Of a DNA stretch of 64,000 nt, positions 43,771 to 55,699 are shown one piece after another. The position numbers and the translations under genes were made by a program. The notes below the pieces were generated by a model. That model did not search any database, was not told the origin of the DNA, and saw only the letters and a program-made list of their open reading frames with translations. Position 1 is the first letter of the stretch. Every line of letters begins with the position of its first letter. Source of the stretch: Marthasterias glacialis (Eukaryota; Echinodermata; Asteroidea; Forcipulatida; Asteriidae); assembly GCA_911728455.2 (NCBI GenBank), contig OU452219.1:18941397-19005396 (forward strand). The letters are read 5' to 3'.

Positions 43771-44572
43771 AATAGACCGATTGCGCGACCTACGTCACGT
43801 GACCCCTGTTGGGTATAAAATGTAAACACACATGTAATCCTCCATATAGGAAAGGGTGGTACGGTACACGATGATTAATGCATTTAGTTTATTCGATCGA
43901 GGCTTTTCTTGCTCGAAATCTGTGAAAGATAATCCAGAGTTTGTACCAAAGACCTTCAAGTGGCTGAATAAAGCCAGTAAGGACAGTTCCAGCAAGTCTT
44001 TAAAATTGTAAAAGTACCGTATAAATGTGCACAATGTGTACAGCGCACGACAGAACGTTAGGCCAGGCGACCGCGATCACCACACACTTTTCAACACAAA
44101 AAATTTTAAAGTTTTGAAGCTGAAATCCTCCAAAGAAATTGCTTTCCAAAACTGTGTGATTCCTCTGCCTATTTGAAATTCTGCAAGGCTAGGTATTAAT
44201 GCTGACTTTTCCAACATTGTTTATCCTTTTTTACAGTGATTTAGGCCAACATTACAAACAAAATAACAGACGGGTGGCTACATAATAGTCGTCCGACACC
44301 AGTAGTGCATGGCTAAAAAAAACTCTTTTTAGTAGAATCCTGTTAAATTATGAAACAGAGATGTGATTTAAATTAATGCCACAACATACTACTTTAAATA
44401 ATAGGGGCTGATTAACTAATTCATCGGTTAAGGAAAGTAAAATCGACTGTTTTCGTACTCACTCTGTGTCACGGCCTATGCTTTTACCTGTATTTTTTCA
44501 TCAGCTGTATGACGCCATACCCAATAGGGGTCACGTGACCGCATGTAAACATTGTCGCGCAATCGGTCTATT
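43771..44572 (+). mobile_element. Family E inverted-repeat element, full length (802 bp)
   Basis: The ends are AATAGACCGATTGCGCGAC and GTCGCGCAATCGGTCTATT, with subterminal pairing GTCACGTGACCCCTGTTGGG / CCAATAGGGGTCACGTGAC and TAAACA/TGTTTACA-type words. It is flanked by TTA. The inner part matches 24890-25546 in reverse, including GAAGTGGCTGAATAAAGCC-like words and CAGTAAGGACAGTTCCAGCA. The reading frame conserved in the other copy is broken here by an in-frame stop. Confidence 0.85.
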
Positions 44573-46655
44573 AAAAATTAACATGATTGTAGGCTACTCA
44601 TGCTATAGAAAGTAGTACTAAACTGTTGTACAATTTAGTACTATTATTAGTAGGCCTAGGCCTACCTAGACTAGTATTGTAAATAAAGTGGTACTGGTAG
44701 AGTAGTGATTATGCCTGTCTGTGGATTTGTTTTTTCCACATTGGTGTACTAAACTGTCATTGTAAGGCAAGGGTAGAAAAAAGTTTTACTAAAACCCACA
44801 ACCAAATAATGATATAATCTTTATGCCGATGCATGATCGGTCAATTCTGATCTCAGACTTTACATGGAGGCCCTACTTGTCTTTAAAAATAAAAGCCTCC
44901 AGAGTTGTGAATTTTAAAGAAAAAAGTTTTTGACTGGTGGCAGCAGGATCAACAGCGATTACGCAGATCAACCGATCTTATGTTAAGTCTTATGTAACCG
45001 CAGGTCTCCTATTACAGTGGTATTAGAAATTTAACTTTTTGCGGCGCCAATATGTCATCTTTGGTTGACTTTCATTCAGTAAATCGATTTAACCAATAAC
45101 CTGCCGATCTTGTCAAAAAAGAACAAATCTGAAATGTCAAGGAGATTTATTAAATTTAAATTGTGAAAAAAAGCTATTTTCCAGACAGGACGATATTTGG
45201 CTGACCATGTCTGCCAAAAGTGCCATTTTATCATTTAAATTTTTACCTTAGATGTTGTTCTGTCATTCGGAATATCAGTGTCAGACATCGAAAGAATTTA
45301 TTTTCACCTCAAAAACGTAACAAATTGTCTGGCATGGAAATAAGGACAGGAAACTGACAACGATAAAAAACTAAATATTCCAACAACTTTTGCAAAGCGC
45401 TCCCTCAATGGGTGTGTTTTTAACACACAGTAGAAACTCAAGTACAAAACTTGCCGAGGTGAATGCGCGCAATTTTCAAAACTGTGCAGTTCAGTTTTAA
45501 ACTTATTCGGTTATTCTTTGCAGTTAATATGGGGCAAATCTATGACGTACCAGACCAGTCTAAAAAGGAGTGTCTACAGAAATTTGGTACTCCGCTATTA
45601 ACCAGTTGCTGCCGGGATTCTGTTTTTTTTTTCCCGTCCCCTGGCGGGATTTTTTTGACGGAATTGCTGTATCTTTTTTCTTTGAGGGTACCGCTAGCAC
45701 GAAACCCCGACAATGCCAAGAGAACAAAGATTTTCTTTGTTGGATCGTCCGATTTGTTTCTCGAACGAGAAAATGTCAAATTCACACAGCCTGAATTGCA
45801 AAACATCGGCCATTACCTACGGCGTAGGAGTGGCACTAAACACGGAACCATGGCTCGATTGCCAGCTCACTCTGACTTACCTCCATTCAGCCGAAATACA
45901 ATGAATGAACAATGGTGGAAGCCTCTAGATGCCTCGTAATCCCCTTCTTGGAACAAACGGAAGGTCTATAATCGGGGAGTACACAAAAAAATACCTCTCA
46001 ATGGTCACAAAATGCGAGTATAATCAAGACCTTTTTTTGTTCTTGTGTGGGTGAATTGGAGCGTTAGACGGCGTGTGTATGGTCTGTGCACACTCCGTAG
46101 TTGAATGACCAGCCCACCTTCTGTCCGGTGGTCCGAAATTACATAATAGCCTCTTAAGACGGCTTCCATTTCCAGGCAGGGGAAACATTGGCGTGTATTC
46201 ACAGCATTCAGGTTTCAACTGGTTAAAATGCCTAGTAAAAGAGCAAAACTTTCCCTGGTGGGAAGTTAAACATCATAATCCATGTAAGGTTAAATATTTT
46301 CATATTATCATCGAATTTAGCATCATTAATGTGGAGGAAAAAGCTTTGCAGACCATTTGAAAAACTCCTGTGGAGATATAAGACTCGCCTCCAGGATCAC
46401 AGCGCGCACACGCTCATTTTCAGAGACGTCGTCGACGAATCGAATTGGAAAACTGATGGATTTTTGTTTAGTCAAAATGGATACTTAAGCAAAAAAGTAA
46501 TACTTAAGCAACAATAATAACAGGACACTTCGCACAGGTTGGTAATTTTTTTTATGTTGATTGAAAAATGCATTAAGTACCGCAGTTCAATTGTTGAAGT
46601 ACCCACACTGCTAATTGCAGGAATCAACCTTGCCTCTTATCACTGGGCATGCTCG
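44573..46655. other. Intergenic DNA, no gene recognised
   Basis: The longest open frame is 158 codons at 45463-45939, with no domain I can name. The stretch 45420-45960 is CpG-richer than its surroundings and might be a promoter or a 5' exon. Confidence 0.35.
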
Positions 46656-46659
46656 ATGG

Positions 46660-46745
46660 TCTTGTGTAGTGCAGTGGTTAAGATATCTGCTCTAGAATGT
46701 GGGGGGTAGTGGGTTCGAATCCCATCTGAGTAGTATGCCAGAGGT
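46660..46745 (+). mobile_element. tRNA-derived SINE head
   Basis: An A-box-like TAGTGCAGTGGTTAAGA and a perfect B box GGTTCGAATCC (46713-46723) are separated by a long arm AGAATGTGGGGGGTAG. It is followed by a T run and no acceptor stem, so it is not a true tRNA gene. Confidence 0.7.
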
Positions 46746-46981
46746 TTTTTTTTTTGGAAGGACTTGCTACACACTTTCATGGCTCGAAATTTACACTGGA
46801 CCACAGGCCCAATCAAGGCCAGTGATTTTAGAATGAAAAAAAAACATGTTCAAAAATCTTTCCATTCTCTTGAGTGTCGAAGCGAACTTACCCATAAAAC
46901 AAATGAGAACAATCTTTCTTGGTGCTTAGTCAAATAAAAACAGTTTATAAGTTAAACTGTGTTTTTCCTCGGTTTGATTCA

Positions 46982-47103
46982 GGGGCTGATTTCACAAAGA
47001 GCTAAGATTGATCTTAATTGCTTAGCAAAGTGTGACATTACAATACAAATCCTTATGGTGATACTGGCAACTCATCCTACTAGATGAAATCTTAATGCTT
47101 TGG
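46982..47103. mobile_element. MITE, family B, copy 2 (right end truncated)
   Basis: GGGGCTGATTTCACAAAGAG, AGATTGATCTTAA, GCAAAGTGTGA and ACTCATC match 11317-11464. The right terminal repeat stops after CTTAATGCTTT. Confidence 0.75.
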
Positions 47104-47109
47104 TCCATC

Positions 47110-48160
47110 AGAACGATTGAGCTAAGCCCTGCAATCTAATGGATTTTCTCCCCAAATTCGATATATGACATGGGTGTAACTGTAAGGTCAAAACTGAGAA
47201 TTTTTTTTTTTTTATCCTAGATGTAATTATTAATATTACATGTTTTCATAACAAAAAATAAAAATATTGGTGTAGGCTTGCAACTCTTTTTGTTTCTGTG
47301 TTGAAAGTTTCAATTTAAGTCTACACCTGTATTCTTGTATTGATACATTATTAAAGACCTTAATTTTAAAGGAGCACCGATCGCACTCTTCCACCATCTT
47401 TAAGGTTTTCCAGGGAGAGCAAAAAAAACGCTCCTTAAAATTTTCTTGAGTGAACATATTTGTACTTACTATTTTTTTTGGTTTTATTTAGACCAGCAAA
47501 TCATGCAAATGGGCCGTGCAGTTAAAATAAGCCACTCGTTTCTCATGAGTGTTGGCATTAAGCGTCGGTGGAAACGCGTCAAAATATTAAATGCGCCACT
47601 GCGATTAAACCCAAAACTTATCCTGATCGTCATTTCCAAATGGCATTGATTTCTACCTCCATGTGACTCTGTGTGCAGTGTGTGTGCAGCATGCACACCC
47701 ACTAGGGTATTGCTTACTGAGCATGGAATACGCAATGAGCTGCGAGTGGCAGCTAGCCAGGAACTTCATGAATAATTCATGACAGATTGGCTGCTGGCTG
47801 TCTTAGCTTTGCATAATGTGGCGAGCGATGTCATACTGTCTTTCCTGACCTCCAGTTACCTCTCCAAGTTGTGACCTGCTTCTTGTGGTGTCGCAACATA
47901 GACTTGAAGTCAAGTCTGTAATTGAGTGGTCGTACATTTGCACCCACTGCGACGTGCAGCACCGTACAGTCCTACAAGTAGTTGCGGGGACAGTACGTAC
48001 AACCTCGATCTCAATATGCGTGTGTTTTGCTCTAATTACAGAATGGAATAACTTATACCCAAAATTAATTGCTACCAAAATTGAACAGAGCAGTCTGATT
48101 GGATAAGAATTATGAAAATATAAATACTCGTGATACATCTTTCAGCATGCCTGTATGTTT
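47110..48160. other. Intergenic DNA, no gene recognised
   Basis: No exon or repeat was identified. Several short frames of 60-110 codons look random. Confidence 0.4.
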
Positions 48161-48164
48161 TGTT

Positions 48165-48315
48165 TTTGAAAGGGCAAGGGCACCAAAGAATTTTCTCCTT
48201 GGTAAAGAGCACCTCTGTGGGGAAATTGTAATTTTCTAGTGGAACATTTCAAGGGCACCATGGCAGTGACCATGGGCAGCGGAGGCATCTGCCTCCGTAA
48301 AGTAACAGGCCTGTT
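48165..48315. repeat. Dispersed repeat, family P, copy 1
   Basis: It shares with 58247-58412: GAAAGGGCAAGGGCACCAA, TTTTCTCCTTGGTAAAGAG-type, GCACCTCT, GGAACATTTCAAGGGCACCA and a final AACAGGCCTG / ATCAGGCCTG. Confidence 0.7.
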
Positions 48316-48629
48316 TTAGCATGTGTTAGGCCTATAGTTTATACTAAACGGTTGGACGAGCTACATATGTACCATTGGCCCTCTCTATGGAAACTGATGC
48401 ATATGCAATGTTGCAGAGGTCTGCATTATGAATATTAATCAGGAAACGTTTGTCAAGTAGAGCTACACACGGACAATGCACTACGTATGACCGTTGCACG
48501 AACGGATGTCCCCCTATATTAGCCTCTGAACTTTGCATGAACTACGGCATGCATGGGGCTTGTACATCTTAGCTATTGACAGCGTTGATGGACAAAACAC
48601 AACTTAGTAACGACATGTCATCAAAGTCT

Positions 48630-48760
48630 AGTCGCAACATGGCTTGAATCCCACTCGAGTAATATGTTTTTTTCCACAGGACTCGGAAAAGTGCTGAGTC
48701 ATAGTACTTAACCCACATCAGTGTATTGGTAAAACACAAATAATATTCTTTATCGCCGAT
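48630..48760 (+). mobile_element. tRNA-derived SINE fragment
   Basis: A B-box-like GGCTTGAATCCCACT is followed by GAGTAATATG, ACAGGACTCGGAAAAG, a TGCTGAGTCATAGTA piece and GGTAAAACACAAATAA, as in the copy at 14460-14650. Confidence 0.6.
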
Positions 48761-49033
48761 GCAAATTTAACAAATGTGGCCTACAGAGCTCTTCTTTTCA
48801 TTGTTGCCACACTCATTGTCACTAATGGCAAACTTGACAGCAAAAAACATTTTGTATAATTTCCTGAATAAAGTTTTGTCCTTGGCCTGTGTAATAAGCA
48901 GTCAAGAGGTAAGAACTGTGATGTAGTGTTGACGGTACATGTACATGTATGCCAATCATTTGTGACCCCATAATTAGCTTTAAGCTAATATGTTATATGT
49001 TATAGGGATGTTACATGGGATGGGAAGCACGTA

Positions 49034-49380
49034 GAGCAAGTTCGATCAAGGACCAATGATTAACTTGTGGTTGGTTAGTGATGTACGCAGAACATGCGCA
49101 CTGAAGTTGAAGTACAAATGACTCTATTCATGTCATGTCAACGCGACCATGAGAAAACGGTGAAATCAATGTTAAATCACGTTTCTGATAACTGGCCCCC
49201 TCTGCACTGTGCTTATGAAACGGCTATTGGTAACCAGCGATGCGACCAACCTCGATGGGTTCGTCTCTAATAGTCGACTAGAATAGTCGAATCCATCGTT
49301 GACTAGCGTGAGTTCGATCAGAGTAAGTCGAACTATGATTAACTACATGTACATGTATAGTCCTTGATCAAACTTGCTCC
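49034..49380. mobile_element. Inverted-repeat element, family L, full copy (about 347 bp)
   Basis: The ends are GAGCAAGTTCGATCAAGGAC and GTCCTTGATCAAACTTGCTC. Subterminal words CCAATGATTAAC / GATTAACTACATG are also related. The second copy is at 19674-19858. Confidence 0.85.
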
Positions 49381-49384
49381 TTCT

Positions 49385-50200
49385 TGCATCTTATTAATTA
49401 ACATGTACATAGTATTTCACACTCACAGGCAACTTCACCATGGCCACTGCACATTTATGAGTGTAAGTCTTTATTGACGTGATCGTTCTGTAGGTCTATG
49501 ATGGTTGACCATTGATAATCTCTGCGCAGTGTGCTTCAGGCCCCATCTCTCTCCCAGCATGGTGATATTAAACAACCCTAGATGGACAATGACCTGGGTC
49601 ATTATGCACTGGCTTGAGGTCAAAGCTTGGGTGTGTGAGGTCACCATATTACACAGACCATGATTGTTTGCTGTGTATTCTATTGCATTACCAAATTTAA
49701 CAAGGCTATTGCTTGGTGTGCTGAGGTCAATGGACATGCACATAATTATGTACATGCCCATGAGGGCATTATGTACATGTTATGACAGATGCAATAATTT
49801 GATTTAGTTCTGTGAATGTGATGTCAGTTCCTGTGCAGAGTGATCATTTTAGAAACCCATAGTGTGGCCATATTGGGAGGTCAAAGTATATTTTAAAAGT
49901 TTAATTAGGGAATAACAGTGTGAGGACCCGGTGTTCACTGCGTGGCAATGACCGGGTTGGTGGCTGGCTGCTGTTAATGAATTGAGCTGAAGGATTCATA
50001 TTCGTACCAACTACACTGTCTGCGCATTCAAGAATACGCGCATGTACACGGCAGCAATTTCTCTTGCAAAAATAGAAAAACAAAAAGACACACCAAGAAA
50101 ACAGTTGATTTGATAGTTCCCATCACAACATGCACAGTGCAAAAAGAATTTACTCACTAATAATGCTTGTTTAGGGGCCATTTATTCGCTAGTTTACTGA
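49385..50200. other. Intergenic DNA, no gene recognised
   Basis: A 45-base A/T-rich region aside, it contains many GTACATG words. One word, CAACCCTAGATGGACAATGA, at 49574-49593, recurs as AACCCTAGATGGACAGTGA at 52666-52684, a trace of another dispersed repeat. Confidence 0.4.
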
Positions 50201-50202
50201 GC

Positions 50203-50342
50203 TGCAGCCGATTTCACGAAACTTTACGCAACTGCGTAAGTCCACTTGTGCAACATTTATTGCTTAAGCTGGGCCACTTATGCAATAAAATATGGCACAA
50301 GTAGGCTTACGCATTTGCCTAAAGTTTTGTGAAATCGGCTGC
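50203..50342. mobile_element. Foldback element, family D (140 bp)
   Basis: GCAGCCGATTTCACGAAACT pairs with AGTTTTGTGAAATCGGCTGC, and the inner GCGTAAGTCCACTTGTGC with GCACAAGTAGGCTTACGC. It is almost fully palindromic with a short loop around 50270. Confidence 0.85.
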
Positions 50343-50491
50343 TGGTCTTTATATCACATTACACCCCCACGTGACCAGCCTTTGACCAATCAGAGTGCTT
50401 ACTCTCCGAGGTGTTTATTAATACAAATTTAAACATATTTATCAGGACCATACTTCCTGGAGATGATGGAGGCAATCACTTCCATGCACCT

Positions 50492-50702
50492 GAGCCTAAT
50501 TTCATGGGGCTGCTTGAAGCAGAAATTATTGCTTAACAATTTCCCGCTTAGCGAAAATGAGCAGGATACCAGTGACAAATAGAACAAGTACTGTAGCATG
50601 ATATTTTGGCGGGAAACCATAGTCTGGTAAGCATAATTTTTTGTTTTATTTTTTGTTAAGCTACTTTTTGTGGTTAAGCAGCTCTGTGAAATTGGACCAA
50701 CT
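50492..50702. mobile_element. Family A element, tandem copy a
   Basis: It starts GAGCCTAATTTCATGGGGCT and ends GCAGCTCTGTGAAATTGG. The interior has GAGCAGGATACCAGTGACA and TGGTAAGCATAATTTTTTG. It is followed at once by a second copy in opposite orientation. Confidence 0.85.
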
Positions 50703-50888
50703 TCATAGAGCTGCTTAAGCACAAAAAAGTAGCTAAGCACAACAAAATTATGTTTACCAAAATAAGGTTACTGGCCAAACTACCATGTCACATGTACAAT
50801 TTTTTAATGGTATCCTGCTCATTTTTGCTTAGCAGAGCATTTTTAAGCAATAGTTTCTCTTTAAGCAGCTTTATAAAGTTGGACCCTG
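50695..50888. mobile_element. Family A element, tandem copy b (inverted)
   Basis: It starts ACCAACTTCATAGAGCTGCT and ends TTATAAAGTTGGACCCTGG. Its interior words appear as the reverse of copy a (AAATTATGTTTACCA, then TATCCTGCTCATTTTTGC). The two copies share the boundary bases. Confidence 0.85.
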
Positions 50889-51839
50889 GTCATTGCCTTG
50901 AAATGTTCCATTACAAATGTACATTTCTCTGACAGAGATATGCCCTGTACCAAGGAAAAGTTTGTCTTACTAGGGTTCTCTCAAGCTAGTGAATTACAGG
51001 CCGATATGCGGCAATTACGGCCGATGCGCAAAAACAAAAAAAAATCGTTTAAATTTTTATATCAAATTCACAAAAAATCCTAACATAAAACCATTTTAAA
51101 TGCTCCAGATTGCACAGTAGAGCTTTTCAAACCAAACATAAACATTAAATGAAAACATACCATGGACCCGCTACCAATTCAGCATGCTTCGACCAACCTT
51201 TCAAAATTTTTGTCCAGAATGCCCCCCAGTTTTGAGAAATCCTGGGGAGAACCCTGCTTGCTCTCACTTGAAGGAAGTATCAGACCTGGGGGCCTGCTGC
51301 TTAAAGCCCATATTCACTTTTGGGAACACCGAAAAACAAAATGTTCACAGATTTGCACATAACTTACATGGTATAAAGACGCTGATGGTAGAAAACTTCC
51401 TGTGAAATATTTTTGTCTGATGTGTTATCGTTTTCGAATAATTAGAGAAATAAGATCCACAAATGATTTTTCGTCTCATGAGACGAAAACTCCGGCCGTT
51501 AGAATGAATACAAAAACGCTGAATGACTTTGTATTGTTTTCTCGTAAAGGAAACAACGAAATGAGCTGAAACTTTCGCAGGTTGATTTTATTAAATACAT
51601 GTATCTCTTGATGCTCATAAAGTATGGAAGTATTTCCAGACACTTTACCGATAGTGTATAATGGCTTTAACGGTAAGCAAAATTTCGAGCTAACTATAGC
51701 AGAAAAATTGACGTAAGCGTAAGTGTATTTCACAGGTTAGCAAGAAAATCTGGCAACCAGCATGTGCATTCACCAAGGATTTGCATTGTTACATCATTCA
51801 TTTTCCTACAGTACACACCGGAAGGTTAGCCTGCCTTTT

Positions 51840-51930
51840 CCTGTGCTTACGGTTAGCAGCGCCATGAAGCAGAAATCGCACAGTAAGCACAAAATCAACA
51901 GTAAGCAGCTCTATGAAATTGGGCCCTGAT
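51840..51930. mobile_element. Family A element, short copy
   Basis: GTTAGCAGCGCCATGAAGC lies at the left, and AGTAAGCAGCTCTATGAAATTGGGCCCTG (given in parts: AGTAAGCAGCTC, then TATGAAATTGGGCCCTG) at the right. The right end is almost identical to the minisatellite unit in ERG28 intron 3. Confidence 0.6.
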
Positions 51931-52119
51931 TCAGTTATAGGTAAAGGCTAGTTATTCAAAATAATTTCATAATTTATTTACCCTGAATGCAGTACATACA
52001 CTAGGTTGGTGATGGTGATTAATCAACCTTTTTTTGGAGTATTATTTGAGGTGACAGACCTACATTGCATGTTGGCTAGTATGTATGTACTGTAGTGTCT
52101 GAGGTCATACATACATATC

Positions 52120-52445
52120 TAGCAGGGATGAGATTCCTCCGTGTTTTTCTGGATTTCCGGATTTTACAAAATTATTGTTATGGAATTTAAAAAAAAAATA
52201 TAATAATAATTTATTTATTTATTTTTTAAAATGTAATTTACATACATCCAGGCCCTTGTAAAGCCTTAACACTGCACTTGTACTGTATTTTGACTACACC
52301 AAGGTCCTTGCCCCGTCTATATTTTAGCACAGAATGCTGCCATTGATACGGGTTACGGCGTGGTTGGTAGCCACCAATACCTCCACCATGTCCACCGGTG
52401 TTTCGTGGGTTGTTCATTTTCATCCACTCTCTCCACCCTTGATCT
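52120..52445. repeat. Dispersed repeat, family Q, copy 1, with a remnant coding tail
   Basis: It shares with 58605-58885: AGGGATGAGATT, ACATACATCCAG-type, GTACTGTATTTT, CACAGAATGCTG, CATTGATACGGGTTA, GGTTGGTAGCCACCAA and CACCGGTGTTTCGTGG. On the minus strand both copies are open and read MNNPRNTGG / MKNPRNTGG, then GGYQPRRNPYQ / GGYQQRHNPYQ. Copy 2 stops there; in copy 1 the stop codon is TGG. It looks like the C-terminal tail and 3' UTR of some Gly/Arg-rich protein that was copied by retroposition. Confidence 0.65.
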
Positions 52446-52913
52446 TGGGTCATTAATTATATATACACAATGTGTCATTCAAGATTGCACAGTGCCTGTG
52501 TCGTGAGGTCATTATGACATCAAATCTAGGGAGGTCCATCTTTCACAAACTACACATTTTTGAATTACATGTACGTTTGCAGGTGAAAAGGATCAGTTTC
52601 AGTTTAATTCCATTCCATTCTGAGAAGTGCATGCACAGGTCGTTGATAAAACCATAAAGGTGAAAACCCTAGATGGACAGTGATGGTCATTGTGCACTAT
52701 CTGGGGTTACATCGCATACAGTACAGTTACGATATAAAGGCAGTGATATTTTTATTGATACTGTGTGTGTCAACAACCCTGGATGAGGGAATGACCCTAC
52801 ATTGCAGAGACTGTATCCTCAGTCATACAACATTTAATATCTCAAACAAAGGGAGCCAAGGAATTCTCTATTCATTTTCACAAAACAATACCATGTATTT
52901 TGAAAAGGAAGTA

Positions 52914-53191
52914 AGGCCCGTTTCAAACGTCGCCCTCTTGCTGTGTTGAATTCAAATCATTTGAGTTCGGCAATAGCGCGGCTGTGGCGTGGCAGTGGTT
53001 TCAAACGTCGTGCTTCTGCCAAACTTTGCCAATAACACGGCACAGCCTGTCGAGCCATGGTCGAGCTAAGCCTCTGCCAAGCCGAAATCCAAAAGTGGTT
53101 TCAAACGTCGTGCTCCTGCTGTGTCAAATCGAAAAAAATTGAGAATATTTGAATTTGACACGGCAAGAGGGCGACATTTGAAACAGGCTCC
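52914..53191. mobile_element. Inverted-repeat element, family M (278 bp)
   Basis: GGCCCGTTTCAAACGTCGCC at the left and the reverse complement GGCGACATTTGAAACAGGCTC at the right. Inner words GAATTCAAATCATTTGAG and GAATTTGACACGGCAAG pair too. The motif GTTTCAAACGTCGTGCT occurs twice more inside, at about 53008 and 53098. Confidence 0.85.
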
Positions 53192-53619
53192 AAGGATTCC
53201 GCTTTCAAAATCTTATTTTTGATTTAAATGTGATGATGGAAAATTTGCCAAGATAATATACAACTGAATGCATGTGAGTGCATTATCGCAGAAAATGAGA
53301 ACGAGGTGGAATCTGGACTACTCCATTTCACAAGGCGAATTTGTGCATATTGGCCCTCAATTTGCACATATCAACCCACAATTCGTGCTTGTTACCCCCA
53401 AATGCTACATGTATGTAGGTTGTGCAAAATGGGAAGAACCCTGCCATTTAATACCATTGGCCTGGGTAGGGCCATACCTGTAGCATAAATTTTATAATTC
53501 TGTGGTATTTATTATGTATCTATTTATATCTTGTGTTGTGCAATATGATATAATCATGTACTGTGCAAGGCCTTCCACACGTGTATCAGGTTAAATATAG
53601 TGTAGCATTAATACTTATT

Positions 53620-53831
53620 AAAGGGGCTGTGTTGTCATGATTATAGCTGTAAATGAAATGACCCAGTTACTACATGCACGTACGCACACCGGTGGTCACA
53701 TCACAGTTTGACAAAGACGGCACCATTTGTGATTTGACCGCAAGCTCCCACGTGTGCAGTATCTGGGTGAGAGTTCATCTTTCCATTCACAGCGGCGGGC
53801 CTGCTATAATCATGATGACACAGCCCCTTTA
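53620..53831. mobile_element. Inverted-repeat element, family N, copy 1 (212 bp)
   Basis: AAAGGGGCTGTGTTGTCATG at the left pairs with CATGATGACACAGCCCCTTT at the right. The inner part has ACCCAGTTACT and GTATCTGGGTGAGAGTTCAT, which are also found in the interrupted copy at 61823-62435. Confidence 0.9.
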
Positions 53832-54599
53832 AGTAGCTTGTTTATGTATCAAGGTACACGTAGCCAGGATCTGGAAATGATTTAGAGTGTTTGAATTTAC
53901 TAAAAAATGGAGAGAAAAAGTAGGTCATCAGAATTGCCCACAAACAGTGTATAATGTACATGTACATGACAGATTAATCAAGTCAATAAATTGAAAACAG
54001 GGTGTCCAGAAGATGCCCAGATACCCCCTCTGGCTACCACCTGTCCAAATTGCTGGCTGTGGCTGTTTCTAAGGGTGTTGCTAAGGGCAGCCTACATGTA
54101 TACTTCATCTTGCTCTATGCTTCAACGCATGTTTACCTGGCGACTGGCAATTGTACATTTGGCCTATGATGGAAGGTCTTTCAATAGAGTCCATTTACAC
54201 AATGTACATCCAGGAAAACCGTTTACTTGTTTTCAAATAATTAATGAGGAATGCAAATTGGATTGCATGTTTTTGTTCTGCATTTCTTTTACAATTCAGC
54301 GTGTAGTAGGTAAACATTCTACCTCCATACATGTACGAACATGTTTGATACAGGGCCGGCATGGACAATATAATTACTTATTATGGTAATATGGTTATAT
54401 CTGGTCCTCGCCCAGGCCTGATTATGTACTTCGCGTAGGCAATTACCTCTATGTCCCTGGTCACTGCCTTGTTGCCCTTTGATAAGGTTCAGTACAAACT
54501 TACTTCACTCATGGAGCCGCCCTTTCATGCCTTTACTGTAATAGAAAAAACTGCCTGGCCTGCTTCGGCTGTCATGTATGCTGCATGTACACTAAACTT

Positions 54600-54915
54600 T
54601 ATTTCAAGTCTGAGAATGTGGTTATTTTGTCTGTATTGCGCAGTCCTTTAGAACGCCCTCTAAAGGCTTAAATCGGTTCTAACTCCCATTCTCTAGAACC
54701 GATATAAGTTGGTGGACGGCGTTCTACAGGACTGCACGGTACAAACAAAATAACTGCATTCTCAGACTTGGAGTCTGCTTACATGTATATAAAACCGGCT
54801 TATACATGTATTGGTTCGAGAGAATGGGAGTTAGAACAGATATAAGCCAGTAGAGGGCGTTCTGAAGGGCTGCGCAGTACAGACAAAATAACCGCATGCT
54901 CAGACTTGAAACTAA
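54600..54915. repeat. Inverted-repeat element, family O, with an extra third arm
   Basis: TTCAAGTCTGAGAATGTGG and TTGCGCAGTCCTTTAGAACG at the left pair with CGTTCTACAGGACTGCACGG and GCATTCTCAGACTTGG at 54720-54770. A further arm follows at 54825-54912 (GAGAATGGGAGTTAGAAC, GGCGTTCTGAAGGGCTGCGC, GCATGCTCAGACTTGAA). This is one and a half copies. Confidence 0.8.
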
Positions 54916-55699
54916 GTCTACATGTACGTGTACACTGCAGCAGCTGCAGGACTCAGACACCCAAGATGTGAACTCTGGTGTACTGTGTGTTTCAGCTACA
55001 TATCATGGACAATAGATAAATTATCAGGGAGGTCACAAAACAATTCAGTGTACATGATGGGATGTACCTGTTCATGGTGGTCGCAGGTGTGTTTTGTCAA
55101 TCGTGCGTCATGCACTGCTTCACATGGAGTTGTACGTAGTCTAGACAGAAGTGGGCCTAACCGGTTCGATCGTGGTCTGATTACTGTACATCGTTGGTTT
55201 TTGGAAGAGAACATTAATTGAAATCTTGCAGTTGTCACATTGATGAACAAAGCTGAGGTCACATTTTTTAGAATGCAACTGATTTAACATGGTTACGCAG
55301 GATTTTAGGCACATTCGTGCGCTTCTTTTGATGTACATGTTAACATGTTTACATGTAGCTAAAGTGTTCATGTGTGATTGAAATACATAGGAACTGATTT
55401 GTGTAAAGATTTTTCCCCACATTGCTGTAAAGATGGTAGAGTTCCATGGACAATGGGAGACTTTCTAAATGCTTAATGGCGGCAGATTAACCTTGTGAAA
55501 TCTAGAGTTCTGGAGTAAACTGAACTCTTTTTGCCCATTTTATTCAAGCAATGAAGATATTACCGGTTTTTCCATGTATTCATGTGCCTACCCCAATGTG
55601 TGTTGATTGTACAGTATAGTGTTTGTATGGTTCATCTGATAATGCCATACGTATCAATTCTGATCATGTACATCATGATGTAAATGTACGTAAATCTTT

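Noticed and set aside
45463-45939. 158-codon open frame on the plus strand
   Set aside because: No recognisable domain, no splice context, no second copy. It might be a 5' exon or a chance frame; I could not support a gene.
46660-46745. A functional tRNA gene
   Set aside because: A and B boxes are present, but the cloverleaf stems and 3' end do not form; related copies show that it is a SINE head.
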